Virus record (IMG/VR): IMGVR_UViG_3300037993_000184 | Coordinates: 1 to 24,472 of that record | From: a virus | DNA length: 24,472 bases | Strand: one strand, 5' to 3' | Program-made: the position numbers and the translations under genes | The notes under the pieces: generated by a model | Told to the model about the DNA's origin: nothing | Databases searched by the model: none | What the model saw: the letters and a program-made list of their open reading frames with translations, nothing else | Part shown: positions 13,631 through 21,711 of the stretch, piece after piece | Numbering within the stretch: the first letter of the stretch is position 1 | How the letters are laid out: the number at the start of each line of letters is the position of its first letter

Positions 13631-14368
13631 ATGGCTGAGGCAGCTAAAAGAGGTTCGCACGGCGGCAATGCGCGTAAGGAAAAATTGTCTCCCGAGCGGC
13701 GTTCGGAGATCGCCAAAGAGGCTTCCAAGAAGCGGTGGGATGAAGCGCGCAGGAAACAAGCTGAGGCGGCGGCGGCTCCTCAAGCTCCTCCTGTCGACTT
13801 GCCAACTCCAGAACTCACTCCAATTGCGGACGCTCCGCAGGAGAAACATTGTCCAGCATGTGCTGCCGGTCAGAGTTTGGAAGAAGGCGAAGGGACGCAC
13901 ATCCTTGCGACCGTGGAGCACCCCATAACGCTACATTCGGTTTTCCAAGATGCTGACGCCAACCTAGTCGCAGCAGCGCCTCCTACGGCCCAACAGAAGC
14001 CAAGCAGGCGTCAATCTAAGCCGATGCCCAAGGAACTCAGAACGGCCAGTTCTTATGCTGAAAAAAGGCTTCCCCAAGCCATCAAGGAAAAAGCCGATCT
14101 ACTCGTGGAAGTGGCAAGGAGAGAGGCTGAGATTCAGGAATTGACGAGGGTGATCCAAGCTCTCGGAGGGCAAGCGCCAGTCGGGATACCTAGCGCATCA
14201 ATGCCTATCAATCCAAACGGAGCCTACCAGACTCCGCAATTATCACCGCTCTACCCTGAATACCAACAACCGGCTCCGGTGTTACCAATCGTGACGCCGC
14301 CGAAACCGATGCGAATGGGGGGAGCCGGAGTAGCGCCGGGTATTCCCGACGCGTGGCTTGAGGGATAG
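13631..14368 (+). CDS. Protein with GGNAR-type basic N-terminal motif
   Basis: The 245 residues start with a basic motif (GSHGGNARKEKLSPERRSEI, then AKEASKKRW) found in many bacterial and phage proteins and thought to contact nucleic acid. A Pro/Ala linker, a CPAC pair, a Lys/Arg stretch, a coiled coil (DLLVEVARREAEIQELTRVI) and a Pro-rich C terminus with a final Gly cluster follow. Function unknown; a virion- or DNA-associated scaffold is possible. ATG 13631 has a weak site (CAGGGATAAG). Confidence 0.6.
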   Translation: MAEAAKRGSHGGNARKEKLSPERRSEIAKEASKKRWDEARRKQAEAAAAPQAPPVDLPTPELTPIADAPQEKHCPACAAGQSLEEGEGTHILATVEHPITLHSVFQDADANLVAAAPPTAQQKPSRRQSKPMPKELRTASSYAEKRLPQAIKEKADLLVEVARREAEIQELTRVIQALGGQAPVGIPSASMPINPNGAYQTPQLSPLYPEYQQPAPVLPIVTPPKPMRMGGAGVAPGIPDAWLEG

Positions 14369-14382
14369 TATAGGAAATCGTG

Positions 14383-14724
14383 ATGAACGAAGATCAAGAA
14401 GAACGTCTCGTAACCGCTTTCGAGCAAATCGGAAAAGCCCTGTCCGGGATTCACGAGGAAGCGAAGCACGCAGGAGTACGATATTGGCCGCAACCGCGCG
14501 AGTTTCGCGAAACGATTGTCACACGAGTCGAAACGGACGAAGAAAGAGAAAAACGGCAACAAGGCGGATGGCGAAGGACTGCGGACCAAGCCATAAATCC
14601 AGAAATCGAGGACGAGGAAGCAGAAACCATCGGGCCAAGAAGCCGCCAGTGGATCAGAGAGCATCCCCCGGAAAGAAATAAAAAGCCAGCGCCGCCGAAT
14701 GAAAGCGCGAAGGAGGGCGAATGA
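14383..14724 (+). CDS. Charged helical protein of unknown function
   Basis: ATG 14383 (a GTG at 14380 is adjacent) opens 113 residues with a helical start (NEDQEERLVTAFEQIGKALS) and a highly charged remainder rich in Glu and Arg, ending EGE. No family is recognised. The stop overlaps the next start (ATGA). Confidence 0.6.
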   Translation: MNEDQEERLVTAFEQIGKALSGIHEEAKHAGVRYWPQPREFRETIVTRVETDEEREKRQQGGWRRTADQAINPEIEDEEAETIGPRSRQWIREHPPERNKKPAPPNESAKEGE

Positions 14725-14990
14725 ACAGACGATCATTTTTCAAATTTCTTGGTATCGGAGCCGCGACGGCTGCAGTTGCTCCGACTATACTTGCCAAATC
14801 TGACGCATCACCGCAAACGACTGGCTGGGTTACTCTACCGCCGCGTAAGACGTACCAAGCAATTTTTCCTGAGAGCGTAAGAATCTCAGATAAGGAATGG
14901 CGGTACCTAGAGTTCCTAAAGAATCGTCAACTGGAGCAACTCGGCCTGAGTGATCTTCAGAATCTTAAGAAGGTAAAGAGAAATGTCTAG
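14721..14990 (+). CDS. Small protein with Tat-type signal peptide
   Basis: The N terminus MNRRSFFKFLGIGAATAAVA is a textbook twin-arginine leader: RRSFFKFLG, a moderately hydrophobic Ala/Gly core, then PTILAKS with a likely AK-S cleavage region. The mature part of about 60 residues has no recognised domain. A Tat signal would send a folded protein across the host inner membrane, which is unusual for a phage gene among cytoplasmic and virion proteins. It overlaps the previous gene (ATGA) and the next by 8 bases. Confidence 0.75.
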   Translation: MNRRSFFKFLGIGAATAAVAPTILAKSDASPQTTGWVTLPPRKTYQAIFPESVRISDKEWRYLEFLKNRQLEQLGLSDLQNLKKVKRNV

Positions 14991-15642
14991 GTGGATCAAA
15001 GTTGGCAAGCGCCTTCCCGACACAGACCGCCATGTATTTGCGCTGTCCGGGCATGGCACCTTCCTTGCCTACGTGCAGGAGGGAGACTGGTACATAAGCA
15101 AGAATATAAAACTTGGCGACGTGACTCGCTGGATGGAGGTTCCCGGCGAACCGAAGGATTTGGCGTACTGGTGGAATCGCCTCAAAGAATGGTGGGGAAA
15201 GCGGGTACAGAATGTAGAGGACGCAAGTGAATTCTTGACCGGATGGACCAGCAGGAACGCCCAATTAAGCAAGAAGATCATCTACTTCGAGAACCAGCGC
15301 ACAGGCGAAATCAGGATGGGATTGCCAGAACAATTTCCCGCATCTAGGGGTTTTCAAAAAGTCGTCTGCGGCTCTGCGCATGAGGCTGAGGTATGGTCGG
15401 AGCGGCTTCGCCGTTACAACATGGTTAAGGAAGCAAAAGTTGACGAGGAGAGAGGACGAATCGAGGGCGAAATGGCTGCGGAGCATCGTAGCAAGATCAA
15501 TCATCTGATCGCCAACAGCCGGAGCAAATATGGCAAGGAATTTTTGAGAGCGCATCTAGAAAGGATGGAGAGAGCCGAGAGTCAGAGAAAGACAACGCGA
15601 GAAGAATACCTTCACAGTGAAGCATACGAAAAGGGACACTGA
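14983..15642 (+). CDS. DUF551-type protein with charged C-terminal extension
   Basis: The N-terminal 45 residues fit DUF551: MSRWIKVGKRLPDTDRHVFA, a GDW motif and GDVTRWMEVP. DUF551 is frequent in phages but its role is unknown. Residues about 85-135 contain FENQRTGEIRMGLPEQFP, and the rest is a long Arg/Glu-rich helix. It begins within the Tat-signal gene, with AAGAGAA upstream. Confidence 0.65.
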   Translation: MSRWIKVGKRLPDTDRHVFALSGHGTFLAYVQEGDWYISKNIKLGDVTRWMEVPGEPKDLAYWWNRLKEWWGKRVQNVEDASEFLTGWTSRNAQLSKKIIYFENQRTGEIRMGLPEQFPASRGFQKVVCGSAHEAEVWSERLRRYNMVKEAKVDEERGRIEGEMAAEHRSKINHLIANSRSKYGKEFLRAHLERMERAESQRKTTREEYLHSEAYEKGH

Positions 15643-15644
15643 AC

Positions 15645-15941
15645 ATGTGGCCGTTCAAAAAGAAGGAACCGATTCCTACGGACGACAGAATGATGTGTCT
15701 ATGCGGCGCTGAAATGGTTGTTACCGACTTTGATGTTTGGAGTATTGATAACGAGGCAGAACATCTGTATGGCGTTTTTTCTTGTCCAGTAGCGGGATGC
15801 CAAGGAAACTTTAAGGAGCGGCATGAGAAGCACCTTGCCGCTATGAAGAAATTGACAGACGAAGAAAAGAAGTTGCTTGGGTTGTGGAATTGGTATGCAG
15901 AAGCAAATATACCTGTAGACGAGTCAGAGACTTTGCCGTAA
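15645..15941 (+). CDS. 98-aa zinc-finger protein
   Basis: The protein begins MWPFKKKEPIPTDDRMM and has CLC plus CPVAGC with nearby His residues, forming a probable zinc knuckle, then a helical tail (HEKHLAAMKKLTDEEKKLLG). It sits just upstream of the portal gene. No family is recognised. Confidence 0.6.
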   Translation: MWPFKKKEPIPTDDRMMCLCGAEMVVTDFDVWSIDNEAEHLYGVFSCPVAGCQGNFKERHEKHLAAMKKLTDEEKKLLGLWNWYAEANIPVDESETLP

Positions 15942-16012
15942 GATTCACATTGAAAGTGTTTTGCACGACCGCTTGGGAGGCGGATGAACCGGGAGGAGAA
16001 CGGCTATGGTTC

Positions 16013-18124
16013 ATGTACAACGATCCGAACACCCAGATCGTACAGTGGCAAGTGCCAGATTTTTCGGCATCACCTAGTCGCAAAATCGGCTGGGTTGAAT
16101 CTCAAATCCAAGAAGCGGAAGGCTACCTTCAAGGCCAGAAAAGCTACAAGAATCTCAACGCCAATATGCGCATCTTCGATGCGCTCTTCAAAGATAAAAC
16201 GCGCTCTCTCCTGATCACCAACGAATTAAAATACTCCATCAATAAATTCTGTACGACTCTGGCTGAAGTCAGAGAAATTGCGAGCTACGGTTCTGACGTT
16301 CCTGCCTACAAGAAAATGGCAGAGATGTTGACCAAGATCGCAAAATGCATTTATCTGGAATCTGATTTTCCAATTCAAATTCTGAAAGTTCTGCAATACG
16401 CCGCTGTCATGGGCATAGGTTACCTGTGGCCGAAGATAAGGCCGACCGAATATGGGTACGGTCCACGGGAGATGACATTCGATGCTCTTGGCGTCCTCGA
16501 TGTAATGCCCACGCAAATTCCCGCGCGAACCAACGACGTGCAGGATGCCTACGCGGTCACGATCTACGACTACATGCCAATCGCCGAAGCGCATGGCCGC
16601 TTTCCTCTATTTCAAGGGCAACTCCAGACCGTAGGAATGAACAACTACAAATCCTTGATTCAGGCAGAGAGGCAGGATTTTGCGGCGAGTTGGAGATACG
16701 GAGAACTTCAGGATCACGGGAAGTCTTTTGGAAATCTCTACAGCGAAATACGCTGGACGTTTATTCGGGACATGAGAATCAATACCACAGGCTACGAATT
16801 GCCCATGGGCGATCCGGGCACGTCGTGGTTCTATAAGGTTCCGAGTATCGGTCAAGATATTTTTGGGGGAATGAGGAATGGAGAACCAAAGATGCGTCCC
16901 GCAATGGCCGAGGATTGCAGGGTGTACCCTAACCTACGGCTCATCATTTCATCTCACGGGCTGGACGTGCCAATGTATGACGGGCCAGCTTTTGACTGGG
17001 ACCCGAAAATTCCGGTAATCCAATACACAGTGGACGATGTTCCATGGGAGCCGGGAGGGAGTTCTTTAGTCGGAAATGTTGGTTCAATCCAAACCACCAT
17101 CAGAAAATTCCAGCGGCAGATCGATCAAGTGGCGACCGCTGAAAAAGACCCTCCTGTCGGATATAGCGCGGAAGATAATGGCGGTCCAAAACTTGAGCAC
17201 TGGAACCTTTTCGATTCAAGTGTAAGGTTAGGATTGTTTGGAGCGACCGAACCAAGGAAAACCGTGCAGTCCCTTCTTCCCGAAGGCGTGACTGTTGCGG
17301 CCATAGATTTCGAGTGGTTAAAGCATCTCCGCGAAGCCATGCTGGCCCAACTCGGACTAAACGACATTGGCAATCTCGCGAATCTGAAGCTCAACATGAA
17401 TATGAATAGCGATGACGCAAGCAAACAAATCGAGGCCATCGGCCCGATAGGTAAGGGCATCGCTATGCGTATCGAGAAATCAAACAAGCGGGTAGGCGAC
17501 AGAATCAAATATCTAATTCCCCAATGGTTCACTACGCGTAGGCTGATCGAGTATGTAGGACCGGACAACATCGCGAGAGAAATGTTCGATTATAACCCAG
17601 ACGACATGGTGCCAAGTCATCTACCCGACGAGATGGAGAATGAGCTTTATCCTACGGCTCCTTCCCGATACGACAGACTGACCAGAGGGAAGTGGCTGGC
17701 AAAGCAGATGCGGTTGATTTCCGTTCCAAGTATGCTTCTGAAAATTACAGCGATTCAGGAGCAACTGAAATACCTGCAACTGAAAAGGACGCCAGACTGC
17801 CCGATCAGTTGGGAAACGGTTCTTGAAAAACTCGGTTTACAAAATGTCCGACAGGAAATGGAAAAGTACCAGAAGGAAAATATAGAACTAATGAAGTGGA
17901 AACTGATCGCTGCCGCGTTAGCCGCTGAGGAGATGAAAAAACTTGGTATTCATCCTCCACAAGAAGGAGGCACAGCGGGCGGCGGTAAAGGTAAGGGAGG
18001 AGGAGGCGGAGGCGGTGGTTTGCATCCGGGAGGAAGACCGCCATCTGGACAAAAAGGTCCTCGGCTTGCCCAGAAGGGGGCTGCGGGCGGCGCTCCAAGA
18101 ACTGTTGTGAAGGAATCGAGCTAG
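16013..18124 (+). CDS. Portal protein (probable)
   Basis: A 703-residue protein lying between the terminase block and the head genes. ATG 16013 is preceded by GGGAGGAG about 13 bases upstream; the frame is open farther back (TTG 15950) but has no ribosome site there. Features consistent with portals include helical segments, a central beta region, and LAKQMRLISVPSMLLKITAI before a C-terminal coiled coil. The C terminus is a Gly-rich tail (KGKGGGGGGGGLHPGG). The portal forms the dodecameric DNA channel and docks the terminase. The call rests on size, position and composition; no motif is decisive. Confidence 0.65.
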   Translation: MYNDPNTQIVQWQVPDFSASPSRKIGWVESQIQEAEGYLQGQKSYKNLNANMRIFDALFKDKTRSLLITNELKYSINKFCTTLAEVREIASYGSDVPAYKKMAEMLTKIAKCIYLESDFPIQILKVLQYAAVMGIGYLWPKIRPTEYGYGPREMTFDALGVLDVMPTQIPARTNDVQDAYAVTIYDYMPIAEAHGRFPLFQGQLQTVGMNNYKSLIQAERQDFAASWRYGELQDHGKSFGNLYSEIRWTFIRDMRINTTGYELPMGDPGTSWFYKVPSIGQDIFGGMRNGEPKMRPAMAEDCRVYPNLRLIISSHGLDVPMYDGPAFDWDPKIPVIQYTVDDVPWEPGGSSLVGNVGSIQTTIRKFQRQIDQVATAEKDPPVGYSAEDNGGPKLEHWNLFDSSVRLGLFGATEPRKTVQSLLPEGVTVAAIDFEWLKHLREAMLAQLGLNDIGNLANLKLNMNMNSDDASKQIEAIGPIGKGIAMRIEKSNKRVGDRIKYLIPQWFTTRRLIEYVGPDNIAREMFDYNPDDMVPSHLPDEMENELYPTAPSRYDRLTRGKWLAKQMRLISVPSMLLKITAIQEQLKYLQLKRTPDCPISWETVLEKLGLQNVRQEMEKYQKENIELMKWKLIAAALAAEEMKKLGIHPPQEGGTAGGGKGKGGGGGGGGLHPGGRPPSGQKGPRLAQKGAAGGAPRTVVKESS

Positions 18125-18133
18125 GGAGACTAA

Positions 18134-18373
18134 ATGGCTGTCAAAGTTACGGTTCAGAAAGATTATCTGCGCACGGAGGCGAGTATTTCTCCGCAAACTC
18201 CCGTGTCTGAGGTTGATGAATTACTGAAGTTAACCAAGACGAACGGTAAACTCGTGGTCTTGTATAACGAAGGTCATATTCAGGGCATCAACATTGAGCA
18301 AAATACTAAGATCACGGATGCCAAATCCGCAGAGGTTAGGGCTATTGTTAAAGTGTCTGATAAAAACCTCTAA
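18134..18373 (+). CDS. 79-aa protein of unknown function
   Basis: The 79 residues begin MAVKVTVQKDYLRTEASISP and look like a small alpha/beta fold (SEVDELLKLTKTNGKLVVLY). The SD GGGAG precedes ATG 18134. It lies between the portal gene and the convergent HNH gene; the two stop codons are 3 bases apart. No family is recognised. Confidence 0.6.
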   Translation: MAVKVTVQKDYLRTEASISPQTPVSEVDELLKLTKTNGKLVVLYNEGHIQGINIEQNTKITDAKSAEVRAIVKVSDKNL

Positions 18374-18376
18374 GGC

Positions 18377-19195
18377 TCACACTTCGTCGAATAAAGATAG
18401 CTGATCAGAAACAGGCTCCTTCCTCTTTGTGCGGCCTTGCATGAGGGCGACGATTCTCTTTCGCTCGTTCTCGTTACTCCCATTGCTCTTCCATAAGTTC
18501 GCCGCCATCGAAATTACCCACACATTGCCGCTCACATACCCAAGTTCGGGCACGATTTTATCGACACTAGGCCAACAACGTCGGTCAGGACCAGCGTTGT
18601 AATCCAAGCGAATGTTAGGGAAGATCGGGCATGATTCTGGCAACGCACCAGTATTTTTATCGAGGAGGTCTAAAGGATTCATGTTAAACGGAATTCCGCT
18701 TTTCAGAGCACGGTCCTTGATCCTATATATTTTCTGTTTTGCCCAGTTCTTTATTTTCCATGCCCTTCTCAGTTCCGCGCGCCGCTTTGGATGTTTTTCG
18801 TCGTAAGTTTTTGTATTTTTTTTATTTAGTTCGCTAATACGTTCAGGATGTCTCGCTCTGGATTCGCGGGATCGCCGATTGGCCTCTTTCCTATCCTCTG
18901 CTTCCGCAACGCACTTTTTGCAGCGTGCTCGGCGTCCGCTTGGCGTATTTGCGTCTTTACTGAAACTATCGAGAGGCAGGTCCTGTCTGCATTTAGTGCA
19001 AACTTTATGGCGCAATTGAAGATCATTCTCTTCAAGCAGTTCTCGTAGTGTTTTTTGTGGTTCTTGCTTGTCGTCGCTCTCCTCACATGCGGTTTCATCT
19101 TCGGTTGGAAGGTCTGGCTCAAATGCAAATTTAACCACGGACCAATCTGAAGGAAGTCCTTTTTCGGGGTAGAATGATTTAAGTGGGAGTGTCAT
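18377..19195 (-). CDS. HNH-type homing endonuclease
   Basis: The 272-residue minus-strand product has an N-terminal CTKC/CKKC zinc motif (about residues 66-95), a long Arg/Lys-rich helix, and a C-terminal HNH-like core: SCPIF, SVDKIVPELGYVSGNVWVIS, then NLWKS. This pattern matches phage HNH endonucleases. The start at 19195 has the SD GGAGAAA just upstream; the longer frame to 19297 has none. It is the only minus-strand gene in the head module and looks inserted between portal and capsid genes. Confidence 0.82.
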   Translation of the reverse strand: MTLPLKSFYPEKGLPSDWSVVKFAFEPDLPTEDETACEESDDKQEPQKTLRELLEENDLQLRHKVCTKCRQDLPLDSFSKDANTPSGRRARCKKCVAEAEDRKEANRRSRESRARHPERISELNKKNTKTYDEKHPKRRAELRRAWKIKNWAKQKIYRIKDRALKSGIPFNMNPLDLLDKNTGALPESCPIFPNIRLDYNAGPDRRCWPSVDKIVPELGYVSGNVWVISMAANLWKSNGSNENERKRIVALMQGRTKRKEPVSDQLSLFDEV

Positions 19196-19355
19196 GTCGT
19201 TTCTCCGAACGATGAGGCTCTGGCCGGACGTTTCCGCGTCCGACACTCCCATTCTACAACACAAGCGATGAGATAGCGAAACACTTTTTGCGGCCATGGA
19301 AGGCGCAGGATAAAGAAAAAAGGAACCTTACAATACAACATTTATAAAAAAGTTC

Positions 19356-19384
19356 TTGACAAAAACGTCGATTGGCTCTAAACC
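19356..19384 (+). promoter_or_regulatory. Probable head-module promoter
   Basis: TTGACA (19356-19361), a 17-base spacer and TAAACC (19379-19384). The -35 is exact, the -10 is poor (3 of 6). Transcription would begin near 19391 and give a 155-base leader before ATG 19546. Confidence 0.45.
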
Positions 19385-19422
19385 TTGGAGTTGATGTAAT
19401 GATTTAGAGCGCGTACCCCTCA

Positions 19423-19540
19423 TTCTCCTTCGGTTTGAATGGAACGGTTCATGAGAACAAGTGGCGGCTCAAGCCTGAGATGCTCGGCTTGGAGCCGCCA
19501 TTTCATTTTTGAACCGAAAATCCAAACCGCAAAAGGAGAA
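19423..19540 (+). ncRNA. Structured leader occluding the ribosome site
   Basis: Three nested helices are visible. Outer: TTCTCCTT (19423-19430) with AAGGAGAA (19533-19540), continuing as CGGTTTG (19431-19437) with CAAACCG (19523-19529) across a 3-base bulge, 15 pairs in all. Middle: CGGTTCA (19445-19451) with TGAACCG (19510-19516). Inner: GGCGGCTCAAGCC (19463-19475) with GGCTTGGAGCCGCC (19486-19499), one bulged G, followed by a U-rich ATTTCATTTTT. The outer helix buries the SD of the 35-aa basic gene, and the inner hairpin is terminator-like. Confidence 0.7.
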
Positions 19541-19545
19541 ACATC

Positions 19546-19653
19546 ATGGCAAAGCGCCACAGAGTAGCAAAAGCGTCGCATGTTAAAAAGGGTGGCAGGA
19601 AAGTCAGCCGCCGCAAGAGCCACAGCAAGAAAGCCCTCAAGATGAAGGCGTAA
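19546..19653 (+). CDS. 35-aa very basic protein
   Basis: The 35 residues begin MAKRHRVAKASHVKKGGRKV; 15 of 35 are Lys or Arg, 3 are His, and none is acidic. Such peptides usually bind nucleic acid; an internal head or DNA-condensing role is inferred from position only. Its SD AAGGAG lies in the outer helix of the structured leader. The second small basic gene (24370) starts with the same MAK and has a closely similar ribosome region. Confidence 0.7.
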   Translation: MAKRHRVAKASHVKKGGRKVSRRKSHSKKALKMKA

Positions 19654-19682
19654 AAAAGTAGCCACCCCCAAGGGAGAAACAA

Positions 19683-19979
19683 ATGGCTACGAGTACGCCA
19701 TCCATGCCCGATCCGAACGCCAGCGCCCAACCTCAAGCGGGTGCTGGCGGTTCTGCTACCCCTCCTCAAGGTGGAGCGACTCCTCCATCACAAGGTCCAG
19801 CGAATCAAATCCAACAACTTTTAGGCAACTGGTCGACGGTCGCTCAGCAGATCGCTCAAGCATACCCCCAGATTGCTTCCCAAATGAACAAAATTGTGCA
19901 GGCGATAGGTGAGGCGCAGACGGCTATGGTTACGCCGCCTCAGCCGACACCTACATCGCAGCAACCTGCGGTTCCATAA
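19683..19979 (+). CDS. Pro/Gln/Ala-rich head-module protein
   Basis: The 98 residues begin MATSTPSMPDPNASAQPQAG. A Pro/Gly/Gln-rich N terminus and a Pro-rich C terminus flank a helix (IQQLLGNWSTVAQQIAQAYP). The SD GGGAGA lies upstream of ATG 19683. Low-complexity regions around a helix fit an assembly or virion linker protein, but no family is recognised. Confidence 0.6.
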   Translation: MATSTPSMPDPNASAQPQAGAGGSATPPQGGATPPSQGPANQIQQLLGNWSTVAQQIAQAYPQIASQMNKIVQAIGEAQTAMVTPPQPTPTSQQPAVP

Positions 19980-20006
19980 CAGAAAAATCCGGGAGGATAG
20001 AGAGTC

Positions 20007-21023
20007 ATGGCAATACCTACTTTAGGAGAAGTGCTCAAGCAGAGCGGATGGAGCCAAGAGCAGATCGATGCTCTTGACGCCAAAGCTACCAGCGGTCTCA
20101 ACGCTGTTCTGACCACTGCGTCGCAGGTTGAGGCGGATGCGGCAAGAGTCGCGGCCAAGGCCGAAGCAGACCGCGTGGCGGCGGAGAAAGCAGTGGCAGA
20201 CGCGCAAACCGCAAAGGAAGCGGCGGAACTCTCAAAACGCAGCGTCGATGAATTCTGGAAAGACACCTACAATCCCGGCATGGCTTCATGGGATAAAGAA
20301 AAAAAAGAGCGTGATCGGAAGGAAGCGGATTTGGCGGCGGAGGTGGCTTTCTATAAGACACAGCGAGAGAGCCTAAAAACGGCAGGAATTATCCCCGCCG
20401 ATGCGCCAGTATTCACTCCTCCAGCGCCCGATCCAAACGCTGGCAACGGCAACGGAACGCGCGATGCGCAAGGCCGATTTATTCCCGGCCCCACGGGGAG
20501 TCCAGTGTTTGATACGAATACCGTCATCAGCAAGGTCGGCGACGGAATGAACATGATCCAAAACATCATGTGGAAGTACCAGACGCTCTACAACGGTCAG
20601 CCAATGCCGATTTCTCCGACCGAACTCATCGCGAAGGCCGATCAACTGAAGCTGAATCCGATGGAGTATGCAGCGCGCACCTTCAGGTTTGCCGAGAAGG
20701 AAGAGGAGCAGCGCGTAGCAGCGGCCAAGGCGCATGATGATGCAATCCGTGCCGCACGAGATGCCGAAAAGGACGCGGAGTGGAAGGCAAAGCTCGACGA
20801 ACGCGAAAAGGAATTTGCGGCCAAGGAAAAACTTCTCGCCGAGCGCAGCGCCAACAATCCTGATCAGCGCGTCGTCATATCCTCGAAAATTCCTGATTTG
20901 CAGCGTAAGGTGGAGTCGAAAGAAATCGCCGATCCACTTATGATGAACGAGAACCAGCGCCGCGCGAACACGGCTAAGATGATTCGCGATTCGATAGCGG
21001 CGGGGAAAGAGCAAGCAGCGTAA
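20007..21023 (+). CDS. Capsid scaffolding-like protein
   Basis: A 338-residue protein beginning MAIPTLGEVLKQSGWSQEQI. Residues about 40-125 and 225-280 are Ala/Lys/Glu-rich coiled coils separated by a Pro/Gly linker (TPPAPDPNAGNGNG). High helix content, acidic/basic repeats and a position just before the capsid gene fit a scaffold, which organises prohead assembly and is removed before DNA entry. No separate maturation protease is recognised in the window. SD GGGAGG precedes ATG 20007. Confidence 0.65.
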   Translation: MAIPTLGEVLKQSGWSQEQIDALDAKATSGLNAVLTTASQVEADAARVAAKAEADRVAAEKAVADAQTAKEAAELSKRSVDEFWKDTYNPGMASWDKEKKERDRKEADLAAEVAFYKTQRESLKTAGIIPADAPVFTPPAPDPNAGNGNGTRDAQGRFIPGPTGSPVFDTNTVISKVGDGMNMIQNIMWKYQTLYNGQPMPISPTELIAKADQLKLNPMEYAARTFRFAEKEEEQRVAAAKAHDDAIRAARDAEKDAEWKAKLDEREKEFAAKEKLLAERSANNPDQRVVISSKIPDLQRKVESKEIADPLMMNENQRRANTAKMIRDSIAAGKEQAA

Positions 21024-21067
21024 GACCTATGTTTCTGGTAAGATAGAGGCATGGGAGGAAACAAAAC

Positions 21068-21691
21068 ATGTGGGTAAGAGAAAATAAGCCGGGTCTTGAA
21101 CCAATCAAGGTGCCAACCGCCATTGATGTTGCATGGGCTGCAGGAATTTATGAAGGCGAGGGTACTTGCTCAATCAAGGGAGGCAGCAGCGGTAAGGGAT
21201 CGTACAGCACTACCGTTTCGCAGAAGGACCCTGAATTGTTGTACAGGCTGCGCGATTTATTCGGCGGATCGGTCAACCTTTATAAAGTTGGAACGAAGAG
21301 AAAATTTGAAGTTCATCACTGGCTAGTAAGTGGCGACAAAGCAAGAGGATTTCTTGCGGCAATTTACCCTTTTCTCACTTGTAGAAGGAAAGCGCAGATT
21401 GATGCAACGAACGCCAGATTTTTTCTGGAGTATGCGAGTGACCTCCTTCGTATTAACTATTCTGATCCTTGTTCACGTTTCCAGATGATTCTCGCAAAAG
21501 TTCAGGAGTTTCGGTCTTTTGTTAAGTACGAGAACAAGAGTAAGCGCGCAGAGTACACGCGAAACTGGCAGAACAAGAAATATCGCGAAGACCCTGTGTA
21601 CCGCTCACGAAGATTAGCAGCGAAGAGAGAAGCAAAGCGATTGAAGCGAGAACAAAAACTGCACGTAGTCGAGATGCAAAAAACAGCATAG
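21068..21691 (+). CDS. LAGLIDADG-family homing endonuclease
   Basis: Residues about 23-36 (WAAGIYEGEGTCSI) match a LAGLIDADG motif, with the acidic residue in GEG used for metal binding. The 207-residue single-motif protein would act as a homodimer. LFGGSVNLYK and a basic C terminus (KRLKREQKL) follow. It has its own SD (GGGAGG) and sits between the scaffold and capsid genes. Such genes cut homologous DNA lacking the insertion and spread by repair. Confidence 0.85.
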   Translation: MWVRENKPGLEPIKVPTAIDVAWAAGIYEGEGTCSIKGGSSGKGSYSTTVSQKDPELLYRLRDLFGGSVNLYKVGTKRKFEVHHWLVSGDKARGFLAAIYPFLTCRRKAQIDATNARFFLEYASDLLRINYSDPCSRFQMILAKVQEFRSFVKYENKSKRAEYTRNWQNKKYREDPVYRSRRLAAKREAKRLKREQKLHVVEMQKTA

Positions 21692-21711
21692 GTAGTTAGG
21701 AGAAAATAGCC

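Larger units (their letters stand above)
19196..19545. other. Non-coding region between HNH gene and head genes
   Basis: 350 bases without a gene. A short inverted repeat CGGACG/CGTCCG flanks TTTCCG just upstream of the HNH gene; on the minus strand TAGAAT (19251-19256) is a weak -10 candidate. The 13-mer AGGCGCAGGATAA at 19301-19313 is identical to 2041-2053. A rightward promoter (19356) and a structured leader (19423-19540) fill the rest. Confidence 0.6.

Noticed and set aside
15884-16012. Longer portal frame
   Set aside because: Runs back into the zinc-finger gene without a ribosome site; ATG 16013 has GGGAGGAG upstream.
19394-19407. Start-stop pairs ATG-TAA and ATG-ATT-TAG after GGAG
   Set aside because: Could be a minimal upstream ORF, but short enough to occur by chance.
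20373-21014. 213-aa minus-strand frame inside the scaffold gene
   Set aside because: Antisense shadow of a coiled-coil gene with strong codon bias; no SD.
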